A stretch of DNA of 64,000 nucleotides from Streptomyces caeruleatus (GTDB lineage: Bacteria; Actinomycetota; Actinomycetes; Streptomycetales; Streptomycetaceae), in the NCBI RefSeq assembly GCF_001514235.1, contig NZ_KQ948948.1:1-64000 (forward strand), read 5' to 3'. The translations under genes and the position numbers were made by a program. The notes under the pieces were generated by a model. It did no database searches, had not been told where the DNA came from, and saw nothing but the letters and a program-made list of their open reading frames with translations. Positions 35,663 through 44,166 of this stretch are shown piece by piece (position 1 is the stretch's first letter; every line of letters begins with the position of its first letter).

Positions 35663-35925
35663 TCACCTGGCCGCCCGCGCTGCCGGGACGGACAGCGGGC
35701 AGGAGTTGAGGACGTCGCCGCTCGCGGGCCTGCCGACGGTGTGGTCCGCGGGCGGTCGGGTGCCCCGCTCCACCCAGGAGACCAGCGCGTCTAAGGCTGA
35801 CCGGTAGCACGGCAGATCGGGCGGAGCCGGTCCGAATAGGTGTCGTACAGGCCGTCGACATGAGTGCCGCCCGTGATCGTGTAGTAGCGGTGCAGCCGGC
35901 CGCGACCGCCGGCGTCGTGAAGGCT
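35663..35925 (-). pseudogene. C-terminal remnant of a secreted hydrolase, frameshifted
   Basis: Reading leftward from about 35925, one frame gives HRYYTITGGTHVDGLYDTYSDRLRP. A second frame then gives LPCYRSALDALVSWVERGTRPPADHT and continues to a stop at 35663. Joined across a one-base shift near 35820 they resemble the C-terminus of an alpha/beta hydrolase, with the His of GGTHVD as a likely catalytic residue. Nothing of the N-terminal part remains upstream. It is a gene fragment. The exact hydrolase family is not certain. Confidence 0.5.
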
Positions 35926-36052
35926 GCCTCATGGTGCGGTCCTGGTTCCGTGCCATCCATGGGTCGGGGCCACCTGAACGTCATCGCGAGATGGGGTCGC
36001 CTGACACCGACCTGTTCCGTGCTCGGGCGCTGCCATGCCGTCCGCGCGCCGC

Positions 36053-36946
36053 TCAGCTGGGACGTACGGCCATCTTGTCGAGCGCCTCCAGCAGCCCGGG
36101 CAGCTCCGGCCCGCGACCCACCGGCAGGACCTCGCCGGGCTCGTCGTCGAGGAGTACGAACGCGATGTCGTCGGTCCTGGCGACCAGCGACCAGCCGGGA
36201 CCGTCCGCACGCAGGGTCCGCGCGTCGCCCGGGGCGAACGAGGACCTGACGCGGCCGAGGGGCGGCGGCGAGTCCACGTAGGCGCGAGCCTCCGCGAGGA
36301 CCCTTCGGATGCCGCCGTGGCCACTCTGGGGCTCGCCGCGGTCGCCCTTCTCGGTCCCTTCGCTTTCGCGCTCGCCCGCGCCCGCGCCCGCGTCCGCGTC
36401 CGTGGCCTCGGTGGAGTCCGTCGCCCCACCGCCCGGTGTAGCGAAGTCGGTGTCGTCGATCTGCTCGCGCCAGATCGCCCACTGCAAGGCGATCTCGTCG
36501 GCGCCCAGGCGCCGCTGGGCCGGCCCCCACACGCTCGTGTCCGGCGGCGCCAACGGCGGACCGTCCGCGACGTCGGGGTCAGGATCGTGCGGATCCGGCA
36601 CGTTGGGGGCGGCGACGGCGACCGCGAGAGGCCATCCGGGCAGCGCGGCCACGACCGTACGTTCGTCGGGTGAGAGGTCGTACTCCATGCCGCAGTCCCA
36701 GGACGCGATGGCGACGGCGACCAGGGAGACGTCGTCGATGACGACCGTCCACCGGGCTCCGTCGCCGTCCTGGCCGAGGACCAGGCCGTACCCGTCGGCG
36801 AGCGGCGCGAGGCCGAGCGCCGCACAGGCCTCCGGGTAGTCGTCGCCCAGCACGCTCGGGAACTTCGCCGGCGTCAGCAACACCGCCGTGAGCACATAGA
36901 GCGCATCGTCCGCGGCGGCGACGGCCTCCTCGTCCGTCCCGGCCAT
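36053..36946 (-). CDS. Uncharacterised actinobacterial protein
   Basis: 297 residues from ATG 36946, with GGGGAGG at six bases. The protein is acidic, with a conserved-looking N-terminal domain (ALYVLTAVLLTPAKFPSVLGDDYPEACAALGLAPL) and a C-terminal domain (TLRADGPGWSLVARTDDIAFVLLDDEPG) joined by a low-complexity Asp/Ala/Glu linker about residue 200. No signal or membrane helix. No known function. It may be a cytoplasmic protein of two similar domains. Confidence 0.75.
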   Translation of the reverse strand: MAGTDEEAVAAADDALYVLTAVLLTPAKFPSVLGDDYPEACAALGLAPLADGYGLVLGQDGDGARWTVVIDDVSLVAVAIASWDCGMEYDLSPDERTVVAALPGWPLAVAVAAPNVPDPHDPDPDVADGPPLAPPDTSVWGPAQRRLGADEIALQWAIWREQIDDTDFATPGGGATDSTEATDADAGAGAGERESEGTEKGDRGEPQSGHGGIRRVLAEARAYVDSPPPLGRVRSSFAPGDARTLRADGPGWSLVARTDDIAFVLLDDEPGEVLPVGRGPELPGLLEALDKMAVRPS

Positions 36947-37080
36947 CCCAGCCTCCCCATCGGTTCGTCCATCGGCGCGCACCCTAGTGCGAGCGGAAGC
37001 CGCTTGTCACGACTCCCCGGCACACCCGAGCTGCAGCTTTCCGACTGGTCGGGGCGAATCGACCGAGATCGTCCACGGTG

Positions 37081-37395
37081 TCAGGCCGCCGGGAGCCCTA
37101 GCAGGGTCCGGGCGACGGTCTGCGGCGACTCGTCGCGCTCCCGGGCGAGCGCGATGACGGCCCGGCACGCCAGCTCGCTCACCCCGAACGACAGCGCCTC
37201 CGGTGAGACCCATCCGGAGGCCTCGTCGATCTGATCCTGGTCGTCCTCCGCGCAGGCCGACACGTACACGGCGGCGGCCTCGAAGAGGTTGTGCGTGCGC
37301 TTCTCCTTGTGCGTGTGCTCCTCACGGTTGCTGACTTCCTCGGTGTGCGAGGAGCGGAAAAGTCTCGAACACGCCTTGCGCACCGTGTCCCACAT
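37081..37395 (-). CDS. Small uncharacterised helical protein
   Basis: 104 residues from ATG 37395 (GGAAGG ten bases upstream); an ATG at 37440 is poorly spaced. The N-terminus is basic and charged (EEHTHKEKRTH), the rest predicted helical (NLFEAAAVYVSACAEDDQDQIDEASG, VSELACRAVIALARERDESPQTVARTLLG), given in two pieces. No family function recognised. Composition fits a cytoplasmic gene rather than a shadow. Confidence 0.65.
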   Translation of the reverse strand: MWDTVRKACSRLFRSSHTEEVSNREEHTHKEKRTHNLFEAAAVYVSACAEDDQDQIDEASGWVSPEALSFGVSELACRAVIALARERDESPQTVARTLLGLPAA

Positions 37396-37509
37396 GATGA
37401 CCGCCTTCCCCCTGTGTGGCTGATCCGGCTGATCGTTCATCTTCCACTGTTCAACCTAGAGTTGGAGCTTCGGCGACAGAAGAGGGCCGGTGCGGTGAAG
37501 CGCTTTCCA

Positions 37510-38034
37510 TCAGCCGTCAAGTGAGGCGATCGTCTCGCGCAGCCAGGTGAGTTCGGCCCGGGAAGTGGCCCGCGCGATGGTGAGCAGGCCGCGCCGGAAG
37601 GGATCGTCCAGTTCCTCGGCGCGCAGTGGCCGCTCACCGTCGTAGAAGAAGCTCGCGGGCTCTTCGAGGAAGGCCAGCCGACGCCGGAGGACGGCCGACT
37701 GGGCGGGCGCGTCCCCCAGGTGCCGCAGGAAGGCGAGCACCGTGAACCACCGGTTCTCGTCGCTGATGTCGCGCTGGTCCGGCTCGGCGAGCCGGCGGCG
37801 AAGTTCCAGTCGGCCCGATTCGGTCAGCGTCAGGACGTGGCGCGGCGCGGCCACGGAGCCGGGTTCCGTGGCGCGGGCGAGCAGGCCCGCCTTCTCCAGG
37901 CGTTTGATCGCGGGGTACAGCGTGCTCTCGGCGACCGGCTTCACGTGCCCTGTCAGTGCTGTCAGGCGTTTGCGCAGCTCGTAGCCGTGGAGCGGGGTGT
38001 CGTAGAGGAATCCGAGGATGGCGAGCTCCAGCAT
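37510..38034 (-). CDS. PadR-family transcriptional regulator
   Basis: 174 residues from ATG 38034. The N-terminal winged helix is typical PadR (MLELAILGFLYDTPLHGYEL, VAESTLYPAIKRLEKAGLL), and the C-terminal helices form the dimer and ligand part. PadR proteins repress genes for small-molecule responses. A perfect ATACATCG-GTGA-CGATGTAT palindrome lies 58 bases upstream in the region shared with the divergent hydrolase gene, so it probably represses itself and that gene. Confidence 0.92.
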   Translation of the reverse strand: MLELAILGFLYDTPLHGYELRKRLTALTGHVKPVAESTLYPAIKRLEKAGLLARATEPGSVAAPRHVLTLTESGRLELRRRLAEPDQRDISDENRWFTVLAFLRHLGDAPAQSAVLRRRLAFLEEPASFFYDGERPLRAEELDDPFRRGLLTIARATSRAELTWLRETIASLDG

Positions 38035-38058
38035 GGCCACATTCTCGCTCGCATGGGT

Positions 38059-38115
38059 TGTATATCCAAGGCGGAGTACATCGAGGTGTTGATACATCGG
38101 TGACGATGTATATCC
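38059..38115. promoter_or_regulatory. PadR operator: palindrome with flanking direct repeats
   Basis: ATACATCG (38092-38099) and CGATGTAT (38104-38111) form a perfect dyad around GTGA. TGTATATCC occurs twice, at 38059-38067 and 38107-38115. ATGTAT/ATACAT dyads are the usual PadR recognition core. The site lies between the PadR gene and the hydrolase gene. Confidence 0.75.
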
Positions 38116-38138
38116 TTCGTGAAGCGGCAAGGCGCAGC

Positions 38139-38235
38139 GGCACGGCACGGCACGGCACGGCACAGCCAAGGCCGGGCGTGGCCGACTCGCCCGGCCGCCG
38201 AGTCGCGGCCGCCGGGTCACGGCCGCCGAGTCATG
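38139..38235 (+). repeat. Pentanucleotide and 14-bp repeats in hydrolase leader
   Basis: CACGG is repeated four times in tandem (38141-38160) and then breaks. Further on, three 14-base copies of CGGCCGCCG(A/G)GTC(G/A) follow up to about 38235. All lie in the presumed 5' leader between the PadR operator and the hydrolase start. Confidence 0.8.
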
Positions 38236-38263
38236 GCCGACAAGGCTCCAAGGGGAGGACGCG

Positions 38264-39019
38264 ATGAGGCAGACCGAGTTCGACGGCAAGGGCAGCTGCA
38301 TCCGCTGGACGGAGACGCCGGGGGAGGGACCCGCGCGCGTGTACGTGCACGGACTGGGGTCGGTCTCCTCCGTGTACCACGCCCATATCGCCGCACGGCC
38401 CGAACTCGCGGGCCGACGGAGTCTGTTCGTCGACCTGCCGGGGCATGGCATCAGCGACCGGCCCGAGGACTTCGGCTACCGGCTGGAGGACCACGCCGAC
38501 GCCCTGGCGGCGGCCCTGGACGCGGCGGGTGAGAGCGGGGCGGAGCTGATCGCGCACAGTATGGGCGGTTCCGTCGCCCTGGTGCTGGCCCACCGTCGGC
38601 CCGACCTCGTCTCCCGGCTGGTCCTCACCGAGGCCAACCTCGACGCCTCGCCCCCGCCTGCCGCAGGGAGCGCGTGGATCACGGCCTACGAGGAGGAGGA
38701 GTTCGTCGGCGGGGCGTACGCGCGCGTGCTGGACGCGGTCGGCCCGTTGTGGGCGTCGACCATGCGGCTGGCCGACCCGCGGGCCCTCCATCGCAGCGCG
38801 ACATGGCTGAGGCGGGGTTCCGACCCGATCATGCGGGACATCCTCGAGGGTCTGCCGGTCGACCGTGTGTTCCTTCAGGGCGAGCTCACTGGTGAACTCG
38901 CCGGCAGCGCGGCCCTGGAGGCCGCGGGTGTGCGTGTGGTGACCGTGCCCGGCGCCGGCCACAACGTCATGCTCGACAACCCGGACGCGTTCGTGGCCGC
39001 CGTCGCCGGGCGGGGCTGA
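38264..39019 (+). CDS. Alpha/beta hydrolase
   Basis: 251 residues from the ATG at 38264 (AAGGGGAGG upstream). Canonical fold: oxyanion HGLGSVSSVYH, FVDLPGHGISDRP, nucleophile Ser in AHSMGGSVAL, and catalytic His in GAGHNVMLDNP. It is a cytosolic esterase- or epoxide-hydrolase-like enzyme without a signal peptide; the substrate is unknown. It is divergent from the PadR gene with an operator between them, so it probably responds to a small molecule, perhaps in detoxification. Confidence 0.9.
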   Translation: MRQTEFDGKGSCIRWTETPGEGPARVYVHGLGSVSSVYHAHIAARPELAGRRSLFVDLPGHGISDRPEDFGYRLEDHADALAAALDAAGESGAELIAHSMGGSVALVLAHRRPDLVSRLVLTEANLDASPPPAAGSAWITAYEEEEFVGGAYARVLDAVGPLWASTMRLADPRALHRSATWLRRGSDPIMRDILEGLPVDRVFLQGELTGELAGSAALEAAGVRVVTVPGAGHNVMLDNPDAFVAAVAGRG

Positions 39020-39023
39020 GACG

Positions 39024-39632
39024 TCAGGAATCCCGGACGGCCAGCGCCAGGAAGCGGTCGTCCTCGTCGACGTACGACGTCATGCGCCACCCGGAACCGG
39101 CCAGCAGCGGGCGCAGGTTGGGCTCGGCGCGTAGATCACCCGGAGTGATCTGCCGACCCTGGCGGGCCGCGAGGGCCGCCCTGCCGATCGGGTGGAACAG
39201 CGCGAGCATGCCGTCGCGGCGCACCACGCGGGCCAACTCCCGCAGGTTCTCGGCGGGGTCGGGCAGATGCGCGACGAGGCCGGCCGCGAACACGGCGTCG
39301 AGTGATTCCGGCCGCAACGGCAGCGCGGTCACGTCGGCGAGCAGCAACTGCCCGTCCGCGCCGCGTCCCGCCCGTACGGCGGCCTCCAGCATGGCCGGGG
39401 TCAGATCGGCACCCAGAACCAGTCCGGAGGGGCCCACGGCGGCACGCAGCGGCGGCAGGGCCCGCCCCGTGCCGCAGCCCGCGTCGAGCACGCGGTCCCC
39501 CTCGCGCAGCCCGAGCTCCGCGACCGCGGCCGCGAAGGCGGGCCCGTCGTCCGGGAACCTGCTGTCCCAGGCGGCGGCGCGGGCCGTGAAGAACTCCTGC
39601 ACATGCGTGTGGTCGTCGCTCATGTTCCGCAT
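39024..39632 (-). CDS. Class I SAM-dependent methyltransferase
   Basis: 202 residues from ATG 39632 (GAGG four bases before); ATG 39623 is an alternative. Methyltransf_11 fold: VLDAGCGTGRALPPL, GADLTPAMLEAA, LLLADVTALPL, LARVVRRDGMLALFHPIG. The N-terminus (HVQEFFTARAAAWDSRFPDDG) is typical of small actinobacterial members. The target is unknown. It converges on the alpha/beta hydrolase gene with four bases between stops. Confidence 0.88.
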   Translation of the reverse strand: MRNMSDDHTHVQEFFTARAAAWDSRFPDDGPAFAAAVAELGLREGDRVLDAGCGTGRALPPLRAAVGPSGLVLGADLTPAMLEAAVRAGRGADGQLLLADVTALPLRPESLDAVFAAGLVAHLPDPAENLRELARVVRRDGMLALFHPIGRAALAARQGRQITPGDLRAEPNLRPLLAGSGWRMTSYVDEDDRFLALAVRDS

Positions 39633-39775
39633 GATCCCTCACCGGCACGGATGACACTGCTGTGCACACGTTCGAGCGTGACGCGATCGTTCCGCTGCAT
39701 CTCTGCGTCATATTCCAACAGCTTTCGAAATGCGCCCCCTCCGCGCGCCCCTGCCCCGACTAGCGTCCCGGGGCC

Positions 39776-40549
39776 ATGGGACACCTGGACCACGCCGCCC
39801 TCGGCTGGCTGACCCCCGTGCTGTCGTACGTGATGGCGTGCATAGGCGCCGCGCTGGGGCTGCGCTGCACCGTCCGCGCGCTCGGCGCCACCGGCCGGTC
39901 GCGCCGCAACTGGCTCATCACCGCCGCCTCGGCGATCGGCACCGGCATCTGGACCATGCACTTCGTGGCCATGCTCGGCTTCAGCGTCAGCGGCACCGAC
40001 ATCCGCTACGACGTGCCGCTCACCATCGTGAGCCTCCTCGTCGCCATGGCCGTCGTCTGCGGCGGCGTCTTCGCGGTCGGATACAGCCGTGACCGCGCCC
40101 GCGCGCTCTTCCTCGGCGGGCTCACCACCGGGCTCGGTGTGGCGAGCATGCACTACCTGGGCATGGCCGCCGTACGCCTGCACGGCGACGTCACCTACGA
40201 CCCGGTTCTCGTCGGACTCTCCGTCCTGATCGCCATCGTCGCGGCGACGGCGGCCCTGTGGGCCGCGCTCAACATTAAGTCGCCCGTCGCCGTCACCATC
40301 GCCTCACTGATCATGGGCGCCGCGGTCAGCAGCATGCACTACACCGGGATGTTCGCGGTGAGCGTGGACGTCACACCGGCCGGCGCGGTCCTGCCCGGGG
40401 CCACGGCGATGCAGTTCATCTTCCCCCTCGCCGTCGGCCTCGGGTCCTACCTCTTCCTGACCTCGGCATTCGTCGCGCTGTCGCCCACCACGGGGGAACG
40501 TGCGGCATCCGCTTCGGCCCAGGAACCGGTCGAGAGCGTCACCGGCTAG
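39776..40549 (+). CDS. MHYT-domain integral membrane protein
   Basis: 257 residues with seven predicted membrane helices. The three MHYT-type motifs are visible: MHFVAML (about residue 61), MHYLGMAA (about 125) and MHYTGMF (about 185). MHYT proteins are thought to sense oxygen, CO or NO through copper at these Met/His residues. There is no attached GGDEF/EAL domain here, so the output is not obvious. It sits 69 bases before a conservon whose kinase has a nitrate/nitrite-sensing type domain, which makes a shared redox or gas input possible (inference). Confidence 0.9.
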   Translation: MGHLDHAALGWLTPVLSYVMACIGAALGLRCTVRALGATGRSRRNWLITAASAIGTGIWTMHFVAMLGFSVSGTDIRYDVPLTIVSLLVAMAVVCGGVFAVGYSRDRARALFLGGLTTGLGVASMHYLGMAAVRLHGDVTYDPVLVGLSVLIAIVAATAALWAALNIKSPVAVTIASLIMGAAVSSMHYTGMFAVSVDVTPAGAVLPGATAMQFIFPLAVGLGSYLFLTSAFVALSPTTGERAASASAQEPVESVTG

Positions 40550-40618
40550 CGGCCGGCGGAGCCGGACCCGTGACGGCCCGGAACAGCACGCCCCGAATTA
40601 CTTCCGAGCGAGGAGGCC

Positions 40619-43141
40619 ATGCGTACACCCCGTAGGACCATCGCAGCCGGCGCCCAGACGCCGTCCCAGCCCCTCGTGCGCGGCCGCCGCGCCCACGCCG
40701 GACCGCCGGCCGACGAAGGCCCCGAGGCGCCCCTGGGCGGGACGCCGGAGGACACGCCCACGCGTGCGGAGCGCTGGCGCATACGTCCGCGCACCGTCCG
40801 CGCCAAGATCGTCTGCCTCCTGATGGTGCCCGTCGTCTCACTGCTGGCCCTGTGGGCCTACGCCACCGTCAGCACCGCACAGGACGTCTCCAGGCTGCGC
40901 CAGTTGCAGCGCGTGGACACCGAGATCAGGTCGCCGGCAGCGGCCGCCGTCGCCGCCCTCCAGGCCGAACGCGAGGCCGCGGTGCGTTACGCGACCGACC
41001 CGTCGGCGGGATCGAGCGACGACTACAAGAAGCTCGCGGCGGACACCGACAAGGCGGTGGCGCGGCTACGGCTCGGCGACCGCAACACCGTCGCCGACGG
41101 CGAGGAACTCCCCGCCGGAGTGGCCCGCCGGCTGGAGGCGTTCGTCACCGGCGCCGAGCAACTGAGCACCGTACGGACCGCCGTGCTCGATCGTCGCTCG
41201 GGCTGGGACGAAGCGTACGGGCGGTACACGAGGACCATCGAGAGCGCGTTCTCGGTGGGCGGCGCGCTCACCGGCATCCAGGACGCCGAACTCGGCTCCG
41301 ACGCGCGCGTACTGCTCGAGTTCGCCCGCGCGGGCGAGGCGCTGGCCCAGGAAAACGTCGTGCTGGACAGCGCACGCCTCGCCGGACGCCTCGACGGAGA
41401 GCGGCTGCGGCTGTTCACCGGGGCTGTCGACACCCGCCGTACCCTCACCGAGTCCGCCGTGGCCGACCTGCGTGGCCCGGAACGCGCCGCCTGGCAGAAC
41501 CTCGCAGCCGGCGGCGACTACGCGACCGTGGCCGCCGTCGAGGACAAGGTCCTCGCCACCGCACCGGGCGCACACGCGATCGACGCCGCGGCCGAAGCCA
41601 CCTGGGGCAAGGCACACGCACACGTGCAGGACGCGATGCGGACGGTCGAGCAGGACGCCGGGCGCGATGTCGCGGACCGCGCCGACCCGTTCACCCGCGG
41701 TCTGCTCACCCCGGCCGGCGCCGCCGTTCTCTTCGGCCTCGCCGCCGTCGCCGCGTCACTGGTGATCTCCGTACGGATCGGCCGCGGCCTGGTCGTCGAG
41801 TTGGTGAGCCTGCGCAACAGCGCCCTGGAGATCGCCCGGCGCAAACTCCCCGAGGCCATGCGGAAACTGCGCGCCGGTGAGGAGATCGACGTCGAGGCCG
41901 AGGCACCGACCGGACCGCCCGCCGAGGACGAGACCGGTCAGGTCGCCGAGGCCCTGGGCACCGTCCACCGCGCCGCCCTGCGTGCCGCCGTGGAGCGCGC
42001 CGAACTCGCCAGCGGCATCTCCGGCGTCTTCGTCAACCTCGCCCGCCGCAGCCAGGTCCTCGTACACCGCCAACTGAGCCTGCTGGACAGCATGGAGCGA
42101 CGCTCCGACGACCCGAACGAACTGAGCGACCTCTTCCGGCTCGACCACCTCACCACCCGCATGAGACGCCACGCCGAGAGCCTGATCATTCTCTCCGGGG
42201 CGGCGCCCGGGCGGGCCTGGCGGAAGCCGGTCTCCCTGACCGACGTGGTCCGCGCGGCCGTCTCCGAAGTCGAGGACTACGCGCGCGTGGAGGTACGACA
42301 GCTCCCCGAGACGTCCGTCGTCGGCGCGGCCGTCGCAGACCTCACCCACCTCCTCGCCGAGATCATCGAGAACGCCGCCCAGTTCTCACCGCCCCACACA
42401 CGCGTGCGCGTCACCGGCGAACCCGTCGGCAACGGCTACGCCGTCGAGGTCGAGGACCGCGGCCTCGGCATGGGCAAGGAGACGCTCACCGAGGCCAACC
42501 GGCGCATCGAACAGTCCGAGGCGCTCGACCTGTTCGACAGCGACCGGCTCGGACTGTTCGTCGTCAGCAGGCTCGCGTCCCGGCACGGCATCAAGGTGCA
42601 CCTGCGCGCCTCGCCCTACGGTGGCACCACCGCGGTCGTCCTGCTGCCCACGGCCCTGCTGCACAACGCCACGGCGGAACGTTCCCTCGAGCAGCAGGCG
42701 GACGCCGACCGGCCCGCCGAACGCGCGTACGCGCGCGTGCCCGCAGCCGACCGGCACCAGGAGCCCGTCCACGCGGTCGCCGACCGGCCCGCGCTGGTGG
42801 CTTCCGCGCCGACCGCGGCGGAGCCCCGAACCGACACCCCACCCCGCGGAGTCACCACCTTGCGACTGCATCGCCCCCCGGACGACTCCGAAGCCTCCGA
42901 CGACCTCCCACGCCGCGTACGCCAGGCGAGTCTCGCCCCCCAACTGCGCGCGGGACGCCACGACGAACAACCGGCGACAGCCACCTCGCGCGACGACGAC
43001 CGGCGCACCCCCGAACTCGTCAGGGACCGCATGGCGGCCTACCGCGACGGCTGGGCGCGCGGCGGCGGCAGGCAGCCCGGCCACGGGGGCGCACCCGATT
43101 CCGCAGAGCACAGCGACGCCGACGAAGGAGACCTCGCATGA
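40619..43141 (+). CDS. cvnA: Conservon sensor kinase with NIT-type sensor domain
   Basis: 840 residues. Two membrane helices (about 62-84 and 362-388) flank an extracytoplasmic nitrate/nitrite-sensing-like helical domain (VAALQAEREAAVRYATDPS). A HAMP-like region and a helical phosphoacceptor segment (LFRLDHLTTRMRRHAESLI) follow, then an HATPase domain with LAEIIENAAQFSPP (N box), EDRGLGMGKE and TAVVLLP. The last 150 residues are low-complexity. CvnA proteins act as membrane anchors or sensors for the CvnB-C-D signalling set. The stop overlaps the cvnB start (ATGA). RBS GGAGG is unusually close to the ATG. Confidence 0.93.
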   Translation: MRTPRRTIAAGAQTPSQPLVRGRRAHAGPPADEGPEAPLGGTPEDTPTRAERWRIRPRTVRAKIVCLLMVPVVSLLALWAYATVSTAQDVSRLRQLQRVDTEIRSPAAAAVAALQAEREAAVRYATDPSAGSSDDYKKLAADTDKAVARLRLGDRNTVADGEELPAGVARRLEAFVTGAEQLSTVRTAVLDRRSGWDEAYGRYTRTIESAFSVGGALTGIQDAELGSDARVLLEFARAGEALAQENVVLDSARLAGRLDGERLRLFTGAVDTRRTLTESAVADLRGPERAAWQNLAAGGDYATVAAVEDKVLATAPGAHAIDAAAEATWGKAHAHVQDAMRTVEQDAGRDVADRADPFTRGLLTPAGAAVLFGLAAVAASLVISVRIGRGLVVELVSLRNSALEIARRKLPEAMRKLRAGEEIDVEAEAPTGPPAEDETGQVAEALGTVHRAALRAAVERAELASGISGVFVNLARRSQVLVHRQLSLLDSMERRSDDPNELSDLFRLDHLTTRMRRHAESLIILSGAAPGRAWRKPVSLTDVVRAAVSEVEDYARVEVRQLPETSVVGAAVADLTHLLAEIIENAAQFSPPHTRVRVTGEPVGNGYAVEVEDRGLGMGKETLTEANRRIEQSEALDLFDSDRLGLFVVSRLASRHGIKVHLRASPYGGTTAVVLLPTALLHNATAERSLEQQADADRPAERAYARVPAADRHQEPVHAVADRPALVASAPTAAEPRTDTPPRGVTTLRLHRPPDDSEASDDLPRRVRQASLAPQLRAGRHDEQPATATSRDDDRRTPELVRDRMAAYRDGWARGGGRQPGHGGAPDSAEHSDADEGDLA

Positions 43142-43611
43142 TCCAGGATCCGAGCATGAGGGCCGGCATGGGGGTCCCCCCGAACGAGCAGAGCCGAGAG
43201 TGGGGGAGGTCCGGTGAACTCGACTGGCTGCTGGACGACCTGGTGCTGCGGGTGAGCGAAGTACGGCATGCCGTGGTGCTGTCCAACGACGGCCTCACCG
43301 TGGGCGCCTCGACGGGCCTGCGCCGCGAGGACGCCGAGCACCTCGCCGCGGTCGCCTCCGGCTTCCACAGCCTGGCCAAGGGCGCGGGCCGGCACTTCGG
43401 CGCCGGCGGCGTGCGGCAGACCATGGTGGAGATGGACGACGCCTTCCTGTTCGTGGCCGCCGCGGGCGACGGCTCCTGCCTCGCCGTCCTCACCGCAGTC
43501 ACCGCCGACATCGGACTGGTGGCGTACGAGATGGCACGGCTGGTCAAGCGCGTCGGCGAGCACCTCTACACGCCCGCGCGTGCCGCCGCGCGCCCGCCCG
43601 CCGCGGGATGA
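43138..43611 (+). CDS. cvnB: Conservon Roadblock/LC7 protein
   Basis: 157 residues, coupled to cvnA by an ATGA overlap. The core from about residue 25 is a Roadblock/LC7 domain (LDWLLDDLVLRVSEVRHAV, VLSNDGLTVGASTGL, EDAEHLAAVASGFHSLAKGAG). These bind and probably regulate the conservon GTPase CvnD. The N-terminus up to residue 24 includes MGVPPNEQSREWG, encoded by an interspersed Streptomyces repeat that is read in frame. The paralogue at 45315 starts directly at the core, so the extra residues are an insertion. Confidence 0.92.
   Translation: MIQDPSMRAGMGVPPNEQSREWGRSGELDWLLDDLVLRVSEVRHAVVLSNDGLTVGASTGLRREDAEHLAAVASGFHSLAKGAGRHFGAGGVRQTMVEMDDAFLFVAAAGDGSCLAVLTAVTADIGLVAYEMARLVKRVGEHLYTPARAAARPPAAG
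43169..43209 (+). repeat. Interspersed GGGGGTCCCCCC-type palindromic repeat in cvnB
   Basis: The 41-base stretch starts TGGGGGTCCCCCCG and ends AGTGGGGGAGG; CCCCC near its start can pair with GGGGG near its end. Such small palindromic elements are scattered through Streptomyces genomes, usually between genes. Here it lies in frame within the 5' part of cvnB. Confidence 0.65.
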
Positions 43612-43633
43612 ACCGGAAGGGCGGTCCGCGCAG

Positions 43634-44047
43634 ATGACCGAGGACACGACGGACGCCCCGCGCGAGCCGGGCAGCCAGTGGTACGACAACGAGGCCGGGC
43701 CCCTCGTCCGCCCGTACGCCATGACGGGCGGACGCACCAAACCCGGGCCCACCGGGGTCCGCTTCGATCTGATCGCCCTTGTCACACTCGACGCCACCGC
43801 AACCGGCGCCGGTGACGACAGCGCGCTCGGGCCGGAACACCGGACCCTCATCGACCTCTGCCGACCCGAGACGCAGTCGGTCGCGGAACTCGCGGCCGGC
43901 GCCGATCTGCCCGTGGGGGTCGTCAGGGTGCTCCTCGGCGACCTCCTGGAACGCGGCCGCGTCACCGTCAGCCGTCCGGTACCGCCCGCGCAGCTCCCCG
44001 ACGAACGGATTCTGCGCGAGGTGATCGAAGGATTGCGGGCGCTGTAG
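43634..44047 (+). CDS. cvnC: Conservon DUF742 protein
   Basis: 137 residues from ATG 43634, 22 bases after cvnB. DUF742 domain: PLVRPYAMTGGRT, FDLIALVTL, IDLCRPETQSVAELAAGADLPVGVVRVLLGDLLERGRV (winged-helix-like), ending LREVIEGLRAL. CvnC completes the membrane complex with CvnA, CvnB and CvnD. All conserved segments are present. A 119-base gap with a small ORF separates it from cvnD, whereas these genes are usually closely packed. Confidence 0.93.
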   Translation: MTEDTTDAPREPGSQWYDNEAGPLVRPYAMTGGRTKPGPTGVRFDLIALVTLDATATGAGDDSALGPEHRTLIDLCRPETQSVAELAAGADLPVGVVRVLLGDLLERGRVTVSRPVPPAQLPDERILREVIEGLRAL

Positions 44048-44106
44048 ACGTCCTTTCAGAACCAGCCAAAAGCGGTCCAACCCCACGAAGAGGAGCCGCA
44101 GTTGTC

Positions 44107-44163
44107 ATGATGCTGACTTCGCACCGTGACGTCGACCTATGCCGGTACTCCCGAGAGAAGTGA
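44107..44163 (+). CDS. 18-residue leader-peptide-like ORF
   Basis: Begins with two ATG codons after GAAGAGGAG. It encodes 18 residues including TSHRDVDLCRY and stops at 44161-44163, three bases before the cvnD start. The S-(R/H)-R-(H/D)-VDL-CR pattern resembles the short 'putative leader peptides' of actinobacteria, normally found before sulfur and cysteine genes. Ribosome site, tight spacing to cvnD and this motif argue that it is translated. Possible roles are translational coupling or attenuation at its Cys codon (inference). Confidence 0.5.
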   Translation: MMLTSHRDVDLCRYSREK

Positions 44164-44166
44164 TCG

